Assembly (NCBI GenBank): GCA_946611025.1
Contig: CAMOCR010000007.1
Coordinates: forward strand, 1 to 17,239
DNA: 17,239 nucleotides
DNA from: an uncultured Alphaproteobacteria bacterium
Lineage (GTDB): Bacteria; Pseudomonadota; Alphaproteobacteria; Rs-D84
Reading direction: 5' to 3'
The notes under the pieces: model-generated
Database searches by the model: none
Told to the model about the DNA's origin: nothing
What the model saw: the letters and a program-made list of their open reading frames with translations, nothing else
In this document: one piece after another, positions 1-7,122 of the stretch
Numbering within the stretch: position 1 is the stretch's first letter
How the letters are laid out: the number at the start of each line of letters is the position of its first letter
Position numbers and translations under genes: made by a program

Positions 1-237
1 TTGATTTTGCTTTACCGCGGTGCGCGATGCAACCGAACGCGTTGTGTTTTTTTGCGCCGCGGCACGTGTTGTTTTTGCGACCGGCGCCGCCGACACAGGC
101 GCCGAAACAATTGGTTCACCAAACGCAGCACGCGCCGAAACCCCGGCAGATGCCACATTTACAACCGGCAAACGAACATCCCCCCAGGCATTCGATATAA
201 CGAAAATCGCCAATAATGACGCTGAAAATCTATGCAT
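1..237 (-). CDS. Secreted protein of unknown function (N-terminal part; gene runs off the left edge)
   Basis: The minus strand is open for 79 codons from an ATG at 237 to the window edge. A strong purine-rich ribosome-binding stretch (GGAAGGAAAGGA) lies just before the ATG. The protein starts MHRFSASLLAIFVISNAWGD, a short basic/hydrophobic leader typical of a Sec signal peptide, with likely cleavage near residue 19. What follows is low-complexity and rich in Ala, Val, Ser and Thr, becoming basic towards residue 79 (a stretch like VAKTTRAAAQKNTTRSV). I recognise no family. It lies directly downstream of murG on the same strand, where many proteobacteria have murC, and it is clearly not MurC: there is no GTHGKT-type ATP motif and a signal peptide is present. 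A periplasmic or envelope protein is plausible from the leader alone. The two plus-strand open frames over the same region lack such support. Confidence 0.7.
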   Translation of the reverse strand, partial: MHRFSASLLAIFVISNAWGDVRLPVVNVASAGVSARAAFGEPIVSAPVSAAPVAKTTRAAAQKNTTRSVASRTAVKQNQ

Positions 238-298
238 ATTCCTTTCCTTCCAATTCTATCTTAGAACAAATGACGAATCGGGGGCAAGTGGAAAATGC

Positions 299-304
299 AT
301 TATA
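299..304 (-). promoter_or_regulatory. Candidate -10 box upstream of the secreted-protein gene
   Basis: On the minus strand a perfect TATAAT lies between the murG stop and the secreted-protein ATG, implying a leader of about 55 nt. I see no good -35 at 16-18 bp. An alternative pair, TTGCCC - 18 bp - TAAGAT, lies closer to the gene. Weak evidence; read-through from murG is equally possible. Confidence 0.25.
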
Positions 305-311
305 GAAACAT

Positions 312-1358
312 TTATTTAGTCACGGTGTCGCTTATCAATTCAACCGCGTGGTTTTCAACCAGTGATTTCTTGGCCATTTTTGCCAACCGCGTTGGATTAT
401 CAAATAATTCGTCCAGCGTTGCCGTCAACCATTTTTGTGTGAACTTGCTCTGTTCAATTGCAAAACCGCCCCCCAGACGCGCATATGATGCCGCATTGGC
501 GGCTTGGTCGGGGTTTATTCCCAACGGCACGATGATTGCTGGTCGCCCAATTGTTTCCAGTTCGATAACGGTGCTGGCACCACCACGCGAAATAACCAAA
601 TCTGCATCAACAATTGCGCCCGCCATGTCATGCACAAACGACAAAACATTTGCATGAATTTTATTTTGTGCATAAAACATCTGTAATTTTTCGACATTTT
701 CTGGTCGTGTTTGATGTGTGACGAAAATCTTTTTATTTTTCATTGCGGCAATGGCCCCCGGCACAACATCATCCAAAATCTGTGCCCCCAGCGAACCGCC
801 CGTCACCAACAAATGTGATTTACCCGGCAATTTTGCACCGGCATTTTCAATAAAATCATGCCGCACCGGCAGACCAGTATAAACCACCCGTGCCGCCGAC
901 TTTTTTGGAACACCATCAACAGTTGGGAAACTGGTCATCAGTGTTTTAACCCAGCGCATTGTAAATTTATTCGCGCGACCAATTGCCGCGTTTTGTTCAT
1001 GTAAAAATGTTGGCACACGCCACAGGTGCGCCGCAAACACCGCCGGCACAGATGCATATCCACCAAACGCAACCACACGCGCGGGGCGAAAAACCGCAAA
1101 CCGCAATGTCAGCGCGATTGCCGACATGCCAATTTTGAATAACGCATATATTTGACTGGCGCGACTTTTTGCACCAACGCCAGACGCCCAAATGTGTACC
1201 ATTTTTGCGCCTGCAGGCTTTGCTTCGCGCACCATTTTATTTACACGACCATCACATGAAATTGTTATTTTATGACCACGCGCCACCAATTCGCTTGCCA
1301 CCGCCAATGCTGGATATACATGACCGCCGGTTCCACCTGTTGCAATAAATATTTTCAT
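312..1358 (-). CDS. murG: MurG, undecaprenyl-PP-MurNAc-pentapeptide GlcNAc transferase
   Basis: MurG transfers GlcNAc from UDP-GlcNAc to lipid I, giving lipid II, at the inner face of the cytoplasmic membrane. The 348-residue protein has the N-terminal glycine loop GGTGGHVYPALAVA (8-21), FGGYASVPAV (98-107), the acceptor-side motif HEQNAAIGRAN (120-130), the second glycine-rich loop GGSLGAQ (187-193) and the UDP-GlcNAc site SRGGASTVIE (257-266) with GRPAIIVPL and DQAANA. This is the standard GT28 layout and length. I chose the ATG at 1358 because it sits 5 nt after GGGGG and the protein then begins MKIFIATGGTGG like its homologues. An ATG 21 nt upstream (1379) would overlap the end of ftsW and has a poorer binding site. 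It is the third gene of mraY-ftsW-murG, 11 nt after ftsW. No murC follows. Confidence 0.97.
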   Translation of the reverse strand: MKIFIATGGTGGHVYPALAVASELVARGHKITISCDGRVNKMVREAKPAGAKMVHIWASGVGAKSRASQIYALFKIGMSAIALTLRFAVFRPARVVAFGGYASVPAVFAAHLWRVPTFLHEQNAAIGRANKFTMRWVKTLMTSFPTVDGVPKKSAARVVYTGLPVRHDFIENAGAKLPGKSHLLVTGGSLGAQILDDVVPGAIAAMKNKKIFVTHQTRPENVEKLQMFYAQNKIHANVLSFVHDMAGAIVDADLVISRGGASTVIELETIGRPAIIVPLGINPDQAANAASYARLGGGFAIEQSKFTQKWLTATLDELFDNPTRLAKMAKKSLVENHAVELISDTVTK

Positions 1359-1369
1359 ATGCGCCCCCG

Positions 1370-2521
1370 TTATTTCCATTTATCTTCGCGTATCAACGCC
1401 AAAATCATCCCGAACAAAATGCAATACGCGACCAGCGAACTGCCCCCGTGGGAAATGAATGGTAAAGTCATACCCTTGGCCGGCATTAAACGCAATGTTG
1501 ATGCCAAATTTATACACACCTGGAAACCGAACATTGCCGCCGTACCTGCAATTGCAATTGATGTAAAATCATCACGCACACACCTGGATTGTTTCAGCAA
1601 CCGCAACGCCACCATTGCCAACAATATAATCAGCCCACATGCCGCAATCGCGCCAAAATTTTCACTTATTACCGACAAGACAAAATCGCTTTCCGCCATG
1701 GGCAAGTGTTCAACAATATCCGCCTTGTCACCGGCGCCGAACAATCCACCATTGCGAATGGCGCGCAACGCGATACCAATTTGACTGGTGGGGTCCACGG
1801 CACCAAACATTGCCAATGTACGCGCACGAACGTGCGGCTGGAACAAAACGCCCAATGTCAGCAACCCAATCGCCCCACCACCAAAAATCGAAACCATGCG
1901 CATTGGCAACCCCGCCAAAAACAGCATTACCCCAAATGTCGCCAGATACAAAATCATTGTTCCAACGTCTGGATGCCACCACTGAATCCCCAGCACAATC
2001 GCAAACGGTGCCGCATACCAAGCCCACGACCATGTTTTCACCTGAAATAATGTGCGTTTTATATTAAACATATCATTGCCGTAAATTTCACGCATTTTTG
2101 AAATAAACCACGCAGTTATAATGATAAACCCGGGCTTCATCAAATCAGACGGCATTATTCGTGGCAACCCCGGCACAATAAACCAACGATGTGAATTGTT
2201 CATAAGGTGCGGATTTACAACCGTCCCCAGCAACAACAGAAAACACACAATCAAATCTGCCCATGCGATACGCATGATTGTTTTGCGACTGCTCATACTG
2301 GTCCCCAGCATTGCAATCACGCCCAATATGTAAAACGGAATCATACGAACAAAGAACGTGTACCACTGAATTCGTCCATCGGTACGAACAAAGTTTGCCG
2401 AACCACTGGATATGGCGATAACCATCGCCCCCACAATCATCAGTAATACCAGCACCAATAAATTTTTATCTATTTCAAAATACCAACTGGTAAACCTGCT
2501 CTCTTCGGTTCGTTTAAACAT
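1370..2521 (-). CDS. ftsW: FtsW, SEDS-family septal peptidoglycan glycosyltransferase
   Basis: This is a 383-residue polytopic membrane protein of the FtsW/RodA/SpoVE (SEDS) family, which polymerises lipid II into glycan strands together with a class B PBP. Visible signatures are a family-type loop NSHRWFIVPG (109-118) followed by MPSDLMKPG (123-131), HPDVGT (183-188), the ESDF segment with D279 in the position of the catalytic aspartate and the following SENFG, and the hallmark LMPAKGMTLPFISHGGSS (345-362). Position between mraY and murG favours FtsW over RodA. The frame could open at a TTG at 2536, but the ATG at 2521 is preceded by GGGGGGCGGA, so I start there. The gap to mraY is only 21 nt; murD, which usually lies between mraY and ftsW, is absent. 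Co-transcription with mraY and murG is likely. Confidence 0.95.
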   Translation of the reverse strand: MFKRTEESRFTSWYFEIDKNLLVLVLLMIVGAMVIAISSGSANFVRTDGRIQWYTFFVRMIPFYILGVIAMLGTSMSSRKTIMRIAWADLIVCFLLLLGTVVNPHLMNNSHRWFIVPGLPRIMPSDLMKPGFIIITAWFISKMREIYGNDMFNIKRTLFQVKTWSWAWYAAPFAIVLGIQWWHPDVGTMILYLATFGVMLFLAGLPMRMVSIFGGGAIGLLTLGVLFQPHVRARTLAMFGAVDPTSQIGIALRAIRNGGLFGAGDKADIVEHLPMAESDFVLSVISENFGAIAACGLIILLAMVALRLLKQSRCVRDDFTSIAIAGTAAMFGFQVCINLASTLRLMPAKGMTLPFISHGGSSLVAYCILFGMILALIREDKWK

Positions 2522-2542
2522 TCCGCCCCCCGACAATTACCG

Positions 2543-3631
2543 TTATGCGAATTTTAATATTATCAGTGCCAATCCCGAAAACAGAACAGACACCACAAAG
2601 AATCTGTCAACAATTTTCGTTTCGACCCAACCCAATTCTTCGAAATGATGATGCAGTGGTGCGCGCAAGAACACACGGCGACCGGTTCCGGTTATTTTGC
2701 GCGTAATTTTGAAACACATTGTCTGGACAAACGATGATAACAAAATCAAAACCATCATGCCGGCGGCAACACCCATTACAATTTCTGATTTCAACAACAT
2801 CGCAACCGTACCCATGAAACCGCCCAATGCCAACGAACCCACATCGCCCATAAATATCGCAGCGGGTTTTGCGTTATACCACAAAAAGCCCAACACCGCG
2901 CCAAATGTCGCCCCCAACACGGCGTACAGACCACTGGCACCCGGCAAAAACACAACCGTATCCATGAACCCGATACGCGTTGCACCATATAACGCAACCA
3001 CCAATACAATCAAAACCGGCAAATACAGTTTTGATAACATTCCGTCCAAACCATCGGTAATATTTGTTGCGTTTGCCGAACCACAAATCACAAAATATGC
3101 AAACACATAATACAGCAACCCCAACGGCACCACGACCCACGAACCAAACGACAATGATAAATCTGGAATATATGCCGGCATCGTTTTATTGATTAGATAT
3201 GTCAAGATGATGACAAATATTGCCTCTATCCCCAGACGTGCGCGCGGGCTTAACCCATTTGATGCCTTGACTGATTGACTGGAAACTTTTTTATAATCAT
3301 CGGCAAACCCCAGCGCACCAAACATTGCCAACGACAACAATGCAACCCATGCCGTCATGCTGTGCAGTGGCATAAACAAAATACTGGAAACGAATATCGC
3401 GATTAGAATCAAAATACCGCCCATGGTCGGTGTTCCCGCCTTGGCACGATGTGACTGGGGAACATTTTCGCTGATTGGTTGCCCCTTTTTCTGCCACGCG
3501 TGCATGGCGCGAATAAATGGTTTGCCCAACACCAGCATTATTAGAAACGCGCACCCAAAACCACATGCAAATTGTGTCCAACCACTGGCAAAAAACATAT
3601 AACCTGTTTTAAGAAAAAAATCAGTCAGCAT
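2543..3631 (-). CDS. mraY: MraY, phospho-MurNAc-pentapeptide translocase
   Basis: MraY is an integral membrane enzyme that transfers phospho-MurNAc-pentapeptide from UDP to undecaprenyl phosphate, producing lipid I. The 362-residue length is normal. Diagnostic sites are GTPTMGGILIL (67-75), the DDYKK pair D111/D112, NATNITDGLDG with D193 and D196, FMGDVGSLALGG with D263, and the C-terminal RAPLHHHFEELGW with H327-H329. The start ATG follows a good Shine-Dalgarno (GGGAG, 7 nt spacing). Unusually, this ATG is inside the 3' arm of a perfect 11-bp inverted repeat with the Shine-Dalgarno in the loop (see 3624-3655), which suggests translational or transcriptional control of the mraY-ftsW-murG unit. 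The upstream neighbour on the same strand is the mliC-like lipoprotein gene. Confidence 0.98.
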   Translation of the reverse strand: MLTDFFLKTGYMFFASGWTQFACGFGCAFLIMLVLGKPFIRAMHAWQKKGQPISENVPQSHRAKAGTPTMGGILILIAIFVSSILFMPLHSMTAWVALLSLAMFGALGFADDYKKVSSQSVKASNGLSPRARLGIEAIFVIILTYLINKTMPAYIPDLSLSFGSWVVVPLGLLYYVFAYFVICGSANATNITDGLDGMLSKLYLPVLIVLVVALYGATRIGFMDTVVFLPGASGLYAVLGATFGAVLGFLWYNAKPAAIFMGDVGSLALGGFMGTVAMLLKSEIVMGVAAGMMVLILLSSFVQTMCFKITRKITGTGRRVFLRAPLHHHFEELGWVETKIVDRFFVVSVLFSGLALIILKFA

Positions 3632-3655
3632 AATTGTCTCCCTTATTATGCTGAC
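3624..3655 (-). promoter_or_regulatory. Start-codon hairpin / terminator-like element at the 5' end of mraY
   Basis: On the minus strand GTCAGCATAAT is followed after 10 nt by its exact complement ATTATGCTGAC. The loop carries the mraY Shine-Dalgarno (AAGGGAG) and the 3' arm contains the mraY ATG (3629-3631). The stem is followed by TGA and seven T residues inside codons 4-6, so the same structure also resembles an intrinsic terminator. In RNA it would hide the start codon while exposing the Shine-Dalgarno, or end transcription. As DNA it could instead be an operator. The symmetry is seen directly; the function is inferred. Confidence 0.6.
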
Positions 3656-3664
3656 ATTTTATCA
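3656..3664 (-). promoter_or_regulatory. Candidate extended -10 promoter for mraY
   Basis: The minus strand reads TGATAAAAT, an extended -10 form (TGn-TAnnnT), about 25-30 nt upstream of the mraY ATG. Only a weak TTTATT is found at -35 distance. A start about 7 nt downstream would fall within the 5' arm of the hairpin, so transcripts from here would lack part of it. Confidence 0.35.
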
Positions 3665-3686
3665 CAAAATTGGCGGAAAATAAATC

Positions 3687-3986
3687 TTATTTCGATTTAC
3701 AATCAATAATTTGTTCATCGTCCAGCATCAGTGTCCACGCATCACCCTTTTGCCACAAAACAACGACCGTATCATTCAAAACACCGGCATATTTTGCGCC
3801 CGATGCCGCCGGCACCAACGCCAAATCAACATCATCCCCGTTCAGGTTTGCCCGCATCGCATCACCCGTTTCGGCAATTTCCATTTGAACATCGTAATCG
3901 CCACACTGAAAAATTGGCGCACCATCGTCACGATCGCATGCCGCAACCGCAAATAATGCAAACAGACAAATTAGTATCTTTTTCAT
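3687..3986 (-). CDS. mliC: MliC/PliC-type lysozyme-inhibitor lipoprotein
   Basis: A 99-residue protein with a lipoprotein signal peptide: MKKILICLFALFAVAAC, lipobox V14-A-A-C17, so the mature protein should be lipidated at C17. The mature part matches the MliC fold: FQCGDYDV near the start (C28), then ASGAKY (61-66) and LWQKGDAW (77-84), which correspond to the two conserved loops (SGxxY and WxKG) that insert into the lysozyme active site, and a final cysteine (C96) that could pair with C28. MliC proteins inhibit host C-type lysozymes from the periplasm or outer membrane. I start at 3986 (GGGGG just upstream); a start at 3998 would precede the signal peptide with MGEN. It sits 11 nt after the PBP1A stop, probably in the same operon, followed by mraY. 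Family assignment is from motif recall, without a profile search. Confidence 0.75.
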   Translation of the reverse strand: MKKILICLFALFAVAACDRDDGAPIFQCGDYDVQMEIAETGDAMRANLNGDDVDLALVPAASGAKYAGVLNDTVVVLWQKGDAWTLMLDDEQIIDCKSK

Positions 3987-3997
3987 GTTTTCCCCCA

Positions 3998-6037
3998 TTA
4001 AAACACACCGCCAACAACCGGACCCGATTCGGCACTTTTGCTGTTTGGTGCCGGATTTGGTTTTTGACCGACTTTGAACGCTTCGGTAATAATTGTGCCG
4101 TCTGGGTCACTGGACGCCGCTGCACCCGAACGACGATTCACCCGTACGAACGTCAGGCCATCTGGCACCGGAAACGGCTGATTCGTTTCGTTTTCCAATG
4201 CCGTTTTCATAAATTCCGCAAAGACACGCGCTGCCATGTGACTGCCGGCACCATTGCCCAATGGTTTTGGCGTATCATAGCCCAGATACACACCCGCAAT
4301 CATATTTTTTGAAAAGCCAATAAACCAAACATCTTTGACTTCATTAGTAGTGCCGGTTTTCCCCGCAATTGTGTGTCCTTCGACACGCGCCTGACGACCG
4401 GTGCCACGTTCAACCGCCCCCTGAAGAATCGATACAAGTTGATACAAACTTTGTGCATCGACCAATGGTTCGGCATCTGTATTTTGTTCGGGTGGCAACA
4501 AATCGTCTTGCCATGTGACAATTGTATTTTCCGCACCATCAATCGTACGACCATATCTGTCTTGGATATAGTCAACCAATTGCGGTTTAATAACATGTCC
4601 GCCGTTTATAAATGCCGCGTACCCCGACACCAATTTTTCCAGCGTTGTTTCACCCGCGCCCAACGCCATGGACACATTTACATTTTTCAGTTCCGCCGGA
4701 TACACACCGAATCGCTGTGCCATTTCAATTGCGTTTTCCGGACCAATTTCTTGGGCCAAGCGAACCGTTGTCACATTACGCGATGTTTCCAGTGACAACC
4801 GCAATGGAATATCACCCAAGAATTTCTTGTCATAGTTTTCCGGTTTCCAAATCATATTATTTTCGCGTATTCCAACAATTGGCGCATCCAACAATAAATG
4901 TTCTGGTGAATATCCACGTTCCAGCGCCGCCAAATACACAAATGGCTTAATCGTACTGCCAATCTGGCGATATGCTTGTGTTGCACGGTTAAACGAACTT
5001 TCGCGGAAACTGCGCCCGCCGGTCATTGCCAGCACGCGCCCCGTGTGCGGATTCATTGCAATAATTGCGCCCTGTAATTTATCGGTGCGCCCCGCATTAT
5101 ATGCATCCAATTCACGATTTAACGCATCCGCCGCCGCGCGTTGTAATTTCGGGTCAATTGTCGTTTTGATGTACAACCCCTGGTTATACAAAACATCACG
5201 CCCCAGTTTGTTTAATAATTGGCGACGAACATCTTCGGCAAAGTATTGAAACGCCGCATCCATCTGTTCGGTAAAACCACTGTTGATATTTAATTCTTCG
5301 GCCGATGCCGCATCCATTTCATCACGGGTGATGTACCCTTCTTCCAGCATGCGCCGCAAAACATAATTCCGGCGTTCAACCGCACGCGCGCGGTCATTTG
5401 GTGCCTTGGGCAATGATGCCAGAAACGCGCATTCTGCCAACGATAATTCGGATACCGGTTTATTAAAGTACATCAATGCCGCCGACCCCACACCATATGC
5501 GCGTGCGCCCAAGAATATTTCGTTCAAGTACAGGGTCATTATATGTTTTTTCGAAAATGTGCGTTCCAGACGCAATGCCAGTATCGCCTCTTTAATTTTG
5601 CGCGACAAGCTGCGTTCCGATGTTAAAAAGAAATTTTTTGCAACCTGTTGCGTAATTGTTGATGCCCCCGAAAAGTTCGTATTGAACCCCAACATGCGTG
5701 CGCCGTTATTCACAACCGCACGAATTATCCCCTGGACATCAATGCCGGGGTGTGTCCAGAAATTCTGGTCTTCGGCGGCAATAAATGCATTTACCAATTG
5801 TGCCGGCATATCATCATAGTCAATAAACACGCGTCTTTCTTCGGCATATTCAATCAGCAACGACCCATCTGCCGCATACAGTCGCGTTGCCACCGGTGGT
5901 GCATATGTTGCCAATTTGCGATAGTCCGGCAAATCATTTCCATAAATGAAAATCAGCGCCGCCAATGCCGCAATTCCGGCGGTAAATGTCCAAAAGACAA
6001 CATGTAATAAAACGCGTAAGAACTTTTTGAATTTCAT
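3998..6037 (-). CDS. mrcA: Penicillin-binding protein 1A, bifunctional class A PBP
   Basis: This 679-residue, single-membrane-span enzyme polymerises glycan strands and cross-links peptides on the periplasmic side. It has an N-terminal anchor (about 8-32). The GT51 transglycosylase domain shows AAEDQNFWTHPGID with E89, GASTITQQVAKN (124-135), RKIKE and LYLNEIFLG (169-177). The transpeptidase has the three active-site motifs S361-TIK, S419-R-N421 and K560-TG. The C-terminus is a Pro/Asn/Ser-rich tail. I start at the ATG at 6037, which gives a normal MKFKKFLRV anchor; the frame extends only to a TTG at 6076. No Shine-Dalgarno precedes this ATG, and a promoter-like pair ends about 10 nt before it. 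The stop overlaps an upstream ATG of the mliC frame (TAATG). Likely first gene of the peptidoglycan block. Confidence 0.96.
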   Translation of the reverse strand: MKFKKFLRVLLHVVFWTFTAGIAALAALIFIYGNDLPDYRKLATYAPPVATRLYAADGSLLIEYAEERRVFIDYDDMPAQLVNAFIAAEDQNFWTHPGIDVQGIIRAVVNNGARMLGFNTNFSGASTITQQVAKNFFLTSERSLSRKIKEAILALRLERTFSKKHIMTLYLNEIFLGARAYGVGSAALMYFNKPVSELSLAECAFLASLPKAPNDRARAVERRNYVLRRMLEEGYITRDEMDAASAEELNINSGFTEQMDAAFQYFAEDVRRQLLNKLGRDVLYNQGLYIKTTIDPKLQRAAADALNRELDAYNAGRTDKLQGAIIAMNPHTGRVLAMTGGRSFRESSFNRATQAYRQIGSTIKPFVYLAALERGYSPEHLLLDAPIVGIRENNMIWKPENYDKKFLGDIPLRLSLETSRNVTTVRLAQEIGPENAIEMAQRFGVYPAELKNVNVSMALGAGETTLEKLVSGYAAFINGGHVIKPQLVDYIQDRYGRTIDGAENTIVTWQDDLLPPEQNTDAEPLVDAQSLYQLVSILQGAVERGTGRQARVEGHTIAGKTGTTNEVKDVWFIGFSKNMIAGVYLGYDTPKPLGNGAGSHMAARVFAEFMKTALENETNQPFPVPDGLTFVRVNRRSGAAASSDPDGTIITEAFKVGQKPNPAPNSKSAESGPVVGGVF

Positions 6038-6047
6038 GATGAAACAA

Positions 6048-6076
6048 AGTGTAAGATAAATATTTATTCTTTGCAA
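6048..6076 (-). promoter_or_regulatory. Candidate promoter of the PBP1A gene
   Basis: The minus strand has TTGCAA, a 17-bp A/T-rich spacer and TACACT, placed between the suhB-like gene's terminator and the PBP1A ATG. The predicted start, about 6-7 nt after the -10, leaves a leader of only about 4 nt, consistent with the missing Shine-Dalgarno. Confidence 0.5.
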
Positions 6077-6084
6077 ATAAAAAC

Positions 6085-6111
6085 AAAAAAACCGCCGTGA
6101 CGGCGGTTTTT
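6085..6111 (-). terminator. Rho-independent terminator after the suhB-like gene
   Basis: A GC-rich stem, ACCGCCG / CGGCGGT around loop TGA, extended by four A-T pairs to 11 bp. On the minus strand it is followed by T6-G-T5. It overlaps the stop codon at 6110-6112. A T5 run also exists on the plus side, so weak bidirectional activity is possible. Confidence 0.9.
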
Positions 6112-6814
6112 ATAATTCAATTTGACCGTTGGTTACGATTAAATCGGCACCCATTTCGATTTTACCGCCTGCCTCGCGCACCAATAATTCGCCCGCGGCA
6201 ATTTCGGCAAAGTCCAATGGTTCGGATACAAACCCATCAAATTTACCCGATGCAACCCATGCCATATCCAATGCCGGACAACCCGTACGGCGAACATCAC
6301 CAACCGTTTTGCGATTGTCAGTTGTATTATAGCAAACCGTCAAATCTGCATCGTCTTTGATATTTGAAACGCGCGTGCGTGCCGAATGAAATGCCGAATA
6401 TACATATGCGCCGCGCTCGCGTTCGGCATAGTATAAACGTTCATCAATTGGTGAATAAATCAGCGCAATTTGCGTTTCGTCATTTGTGCGCAGTGCCAAC
6501 GATATTGCAAAATGTGGATTTGCACGAACAAAATTAGCCGCGCCCGACAATGCCAACACAAATTCATCGCGCCCGTCACCCGCACGCGACACATTTGGCG
6601 TCAACAGCCCCGCATTTGGGCGAACCAACATTAAATCAGATAAAATGCTTTCTTCGATTCGGGCTTCGGCCTTTTGCACAAAGTCACGTGCCCCGCGCAG
6701 CGATTGTTGCAAATTTTCCACTTCGCCAAAGTCATGACGCAAACCGGCCGCCGTACGTTGCAACGCCATAAACATTTTGTTTAATTCCGTTGAACCTTTT
6801 ATCAGCAATTCCAT
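6110..6814 (-). CDS. SuhB/inositol monophosphatase-like protein, metal site degenerate
   Basis: A 234-residue protein of the inositol monophosphatase (SuhB) fold. Family features retained are a SGAANFVRANPHFAISLAL segment (about 90-108, equal to the DGTxNFxxxxPxFxVSIA region), the YYAERERGAY turn (128-137) and PLDFAEIAAGELLVREAGG (199-217), which carries the usual WDxAAGxLLxxEAGG end. The metal-binding residues are missing: the DPxDGT motif reads LALSGA, and the expected GEE reads GLLTPN. On this reading only D201 of the metal set remains, so phosphatase activity is doubtful. E. coli SuhB has a non-catalytic role in rRNA antitermination, which makes a structural or regulatory role here possible (inference). 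It follows rpmE by 23 nt with a GGGGGCGC binding site and ends in a strong terminator, so it is probably the second gene of an rpmE operon. Confidence 0.75.
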   Translation of the reverse strand: MELLIKGSTELNKMFMALQRTAAGLRHDFGEVENLQQSLRGARDFVQKAEARIEESILSDLMLVRPNAGLLTPNVSRAGDGRDEFVLALSGAANFVRANPHFAISLALRTNDETQIALIYSPIDERLYYAERERGAYVYSAFHSARTRVSNIKDDADLTVCYNTTDNRKTVGDVRRTGCPALDMAWVASGKFDGFVSEPLDFAEIAAGELLVREAGGKIEMGADLIVTNGQIEL

Positions 6815-6837
6815 TTTGCGCCCCCGATTTCCAAGAT

Positions 6838-7050
6838 TTAGAAATTAAAGCCGGCGAATTTGCTCTTGAATTCTGCGGCACGTTGACCACGATCACCGGT
6901 GTTCACACGTTGACCGGTCCACGCCGAATGATTCAAATTATCGGTCGACAAAACCAAATCTTTCTTAACCGATGAATACATTTTAACCGTTTTACCATCC
7001 GTCATTGTGACGTTGATTTCATGGTATTCTGGATGAATTCCTTTTTTCAT
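6838..7050 (-). CDS. rpmE: 50S ribosomal protein L31
   Basis: The 70-residue protein begins MKKGIHPEYHEINVTMTDGK, the signature start of bacterial L31, and continues through SAWTGQRVNTGDRGQRAAEF, equal to the HPxWTG...G...F end of the family. There is no cysteine, so it is the zinc-free (C-minus) form usual in alphaproteobacteria. The start at 7050 is set by homology; the frame upstream (MYNHGAKNQKGYA) is not L31. An AAAAGGG lies 8 nt before the ATG. An ATG five bases upstream opens a two-codon frame (ATGCTATGA) that overlaps the real start. A promoter-like TTGATT-16-TATAAT precedes it. Downstream is the SuhB-like gene. Confidence 0.95.
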   Translation of the reverse strand: MKKGIHPEYHEINVTMTDGKTVKMYSSVKKDLVLSTDNLNHSAWTGQRVNTGDRGQRAAEFKSKFAGFNF

Positions 7051-7080
7051 AGCATAACCCTTTTGATTTTTAGCCCCGTG

Positions 7081-7108
7081 ATTATACAAAGAATTTTTGA
7101 CAAATCAA
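7081..7108 (-). promoter_or_regulatory. Candidate rpmE promoter
   Basis: Minus-strand TTGATT, 16-bp spacer and perfect TATAAT, with predicted start near 7074, giving a leader of about 24 nt with the AAAAGGG binding site. It lies in the 72-bp gap between the 169-residue gene and rpmE. Confidence 0.55.
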
Positions 7109-7122
7109 GCGTTTTTAGCGAA

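Noticed and set aside
1272..1784. Plus-strand open frame of 170 codons over the murG/ftsW junction
   Set aside because: Antisense to two genes with full family motifs; no independent evidence.
3731..4312. Long plus-strand open frame (193 codons) across mliC and the end of the PBP1A gene
   Set aside because: It is antisense to two well-supported genes, is rich in His, Arg, Thr and Cys as expected from a frame shadow, and has no recognisable domain.
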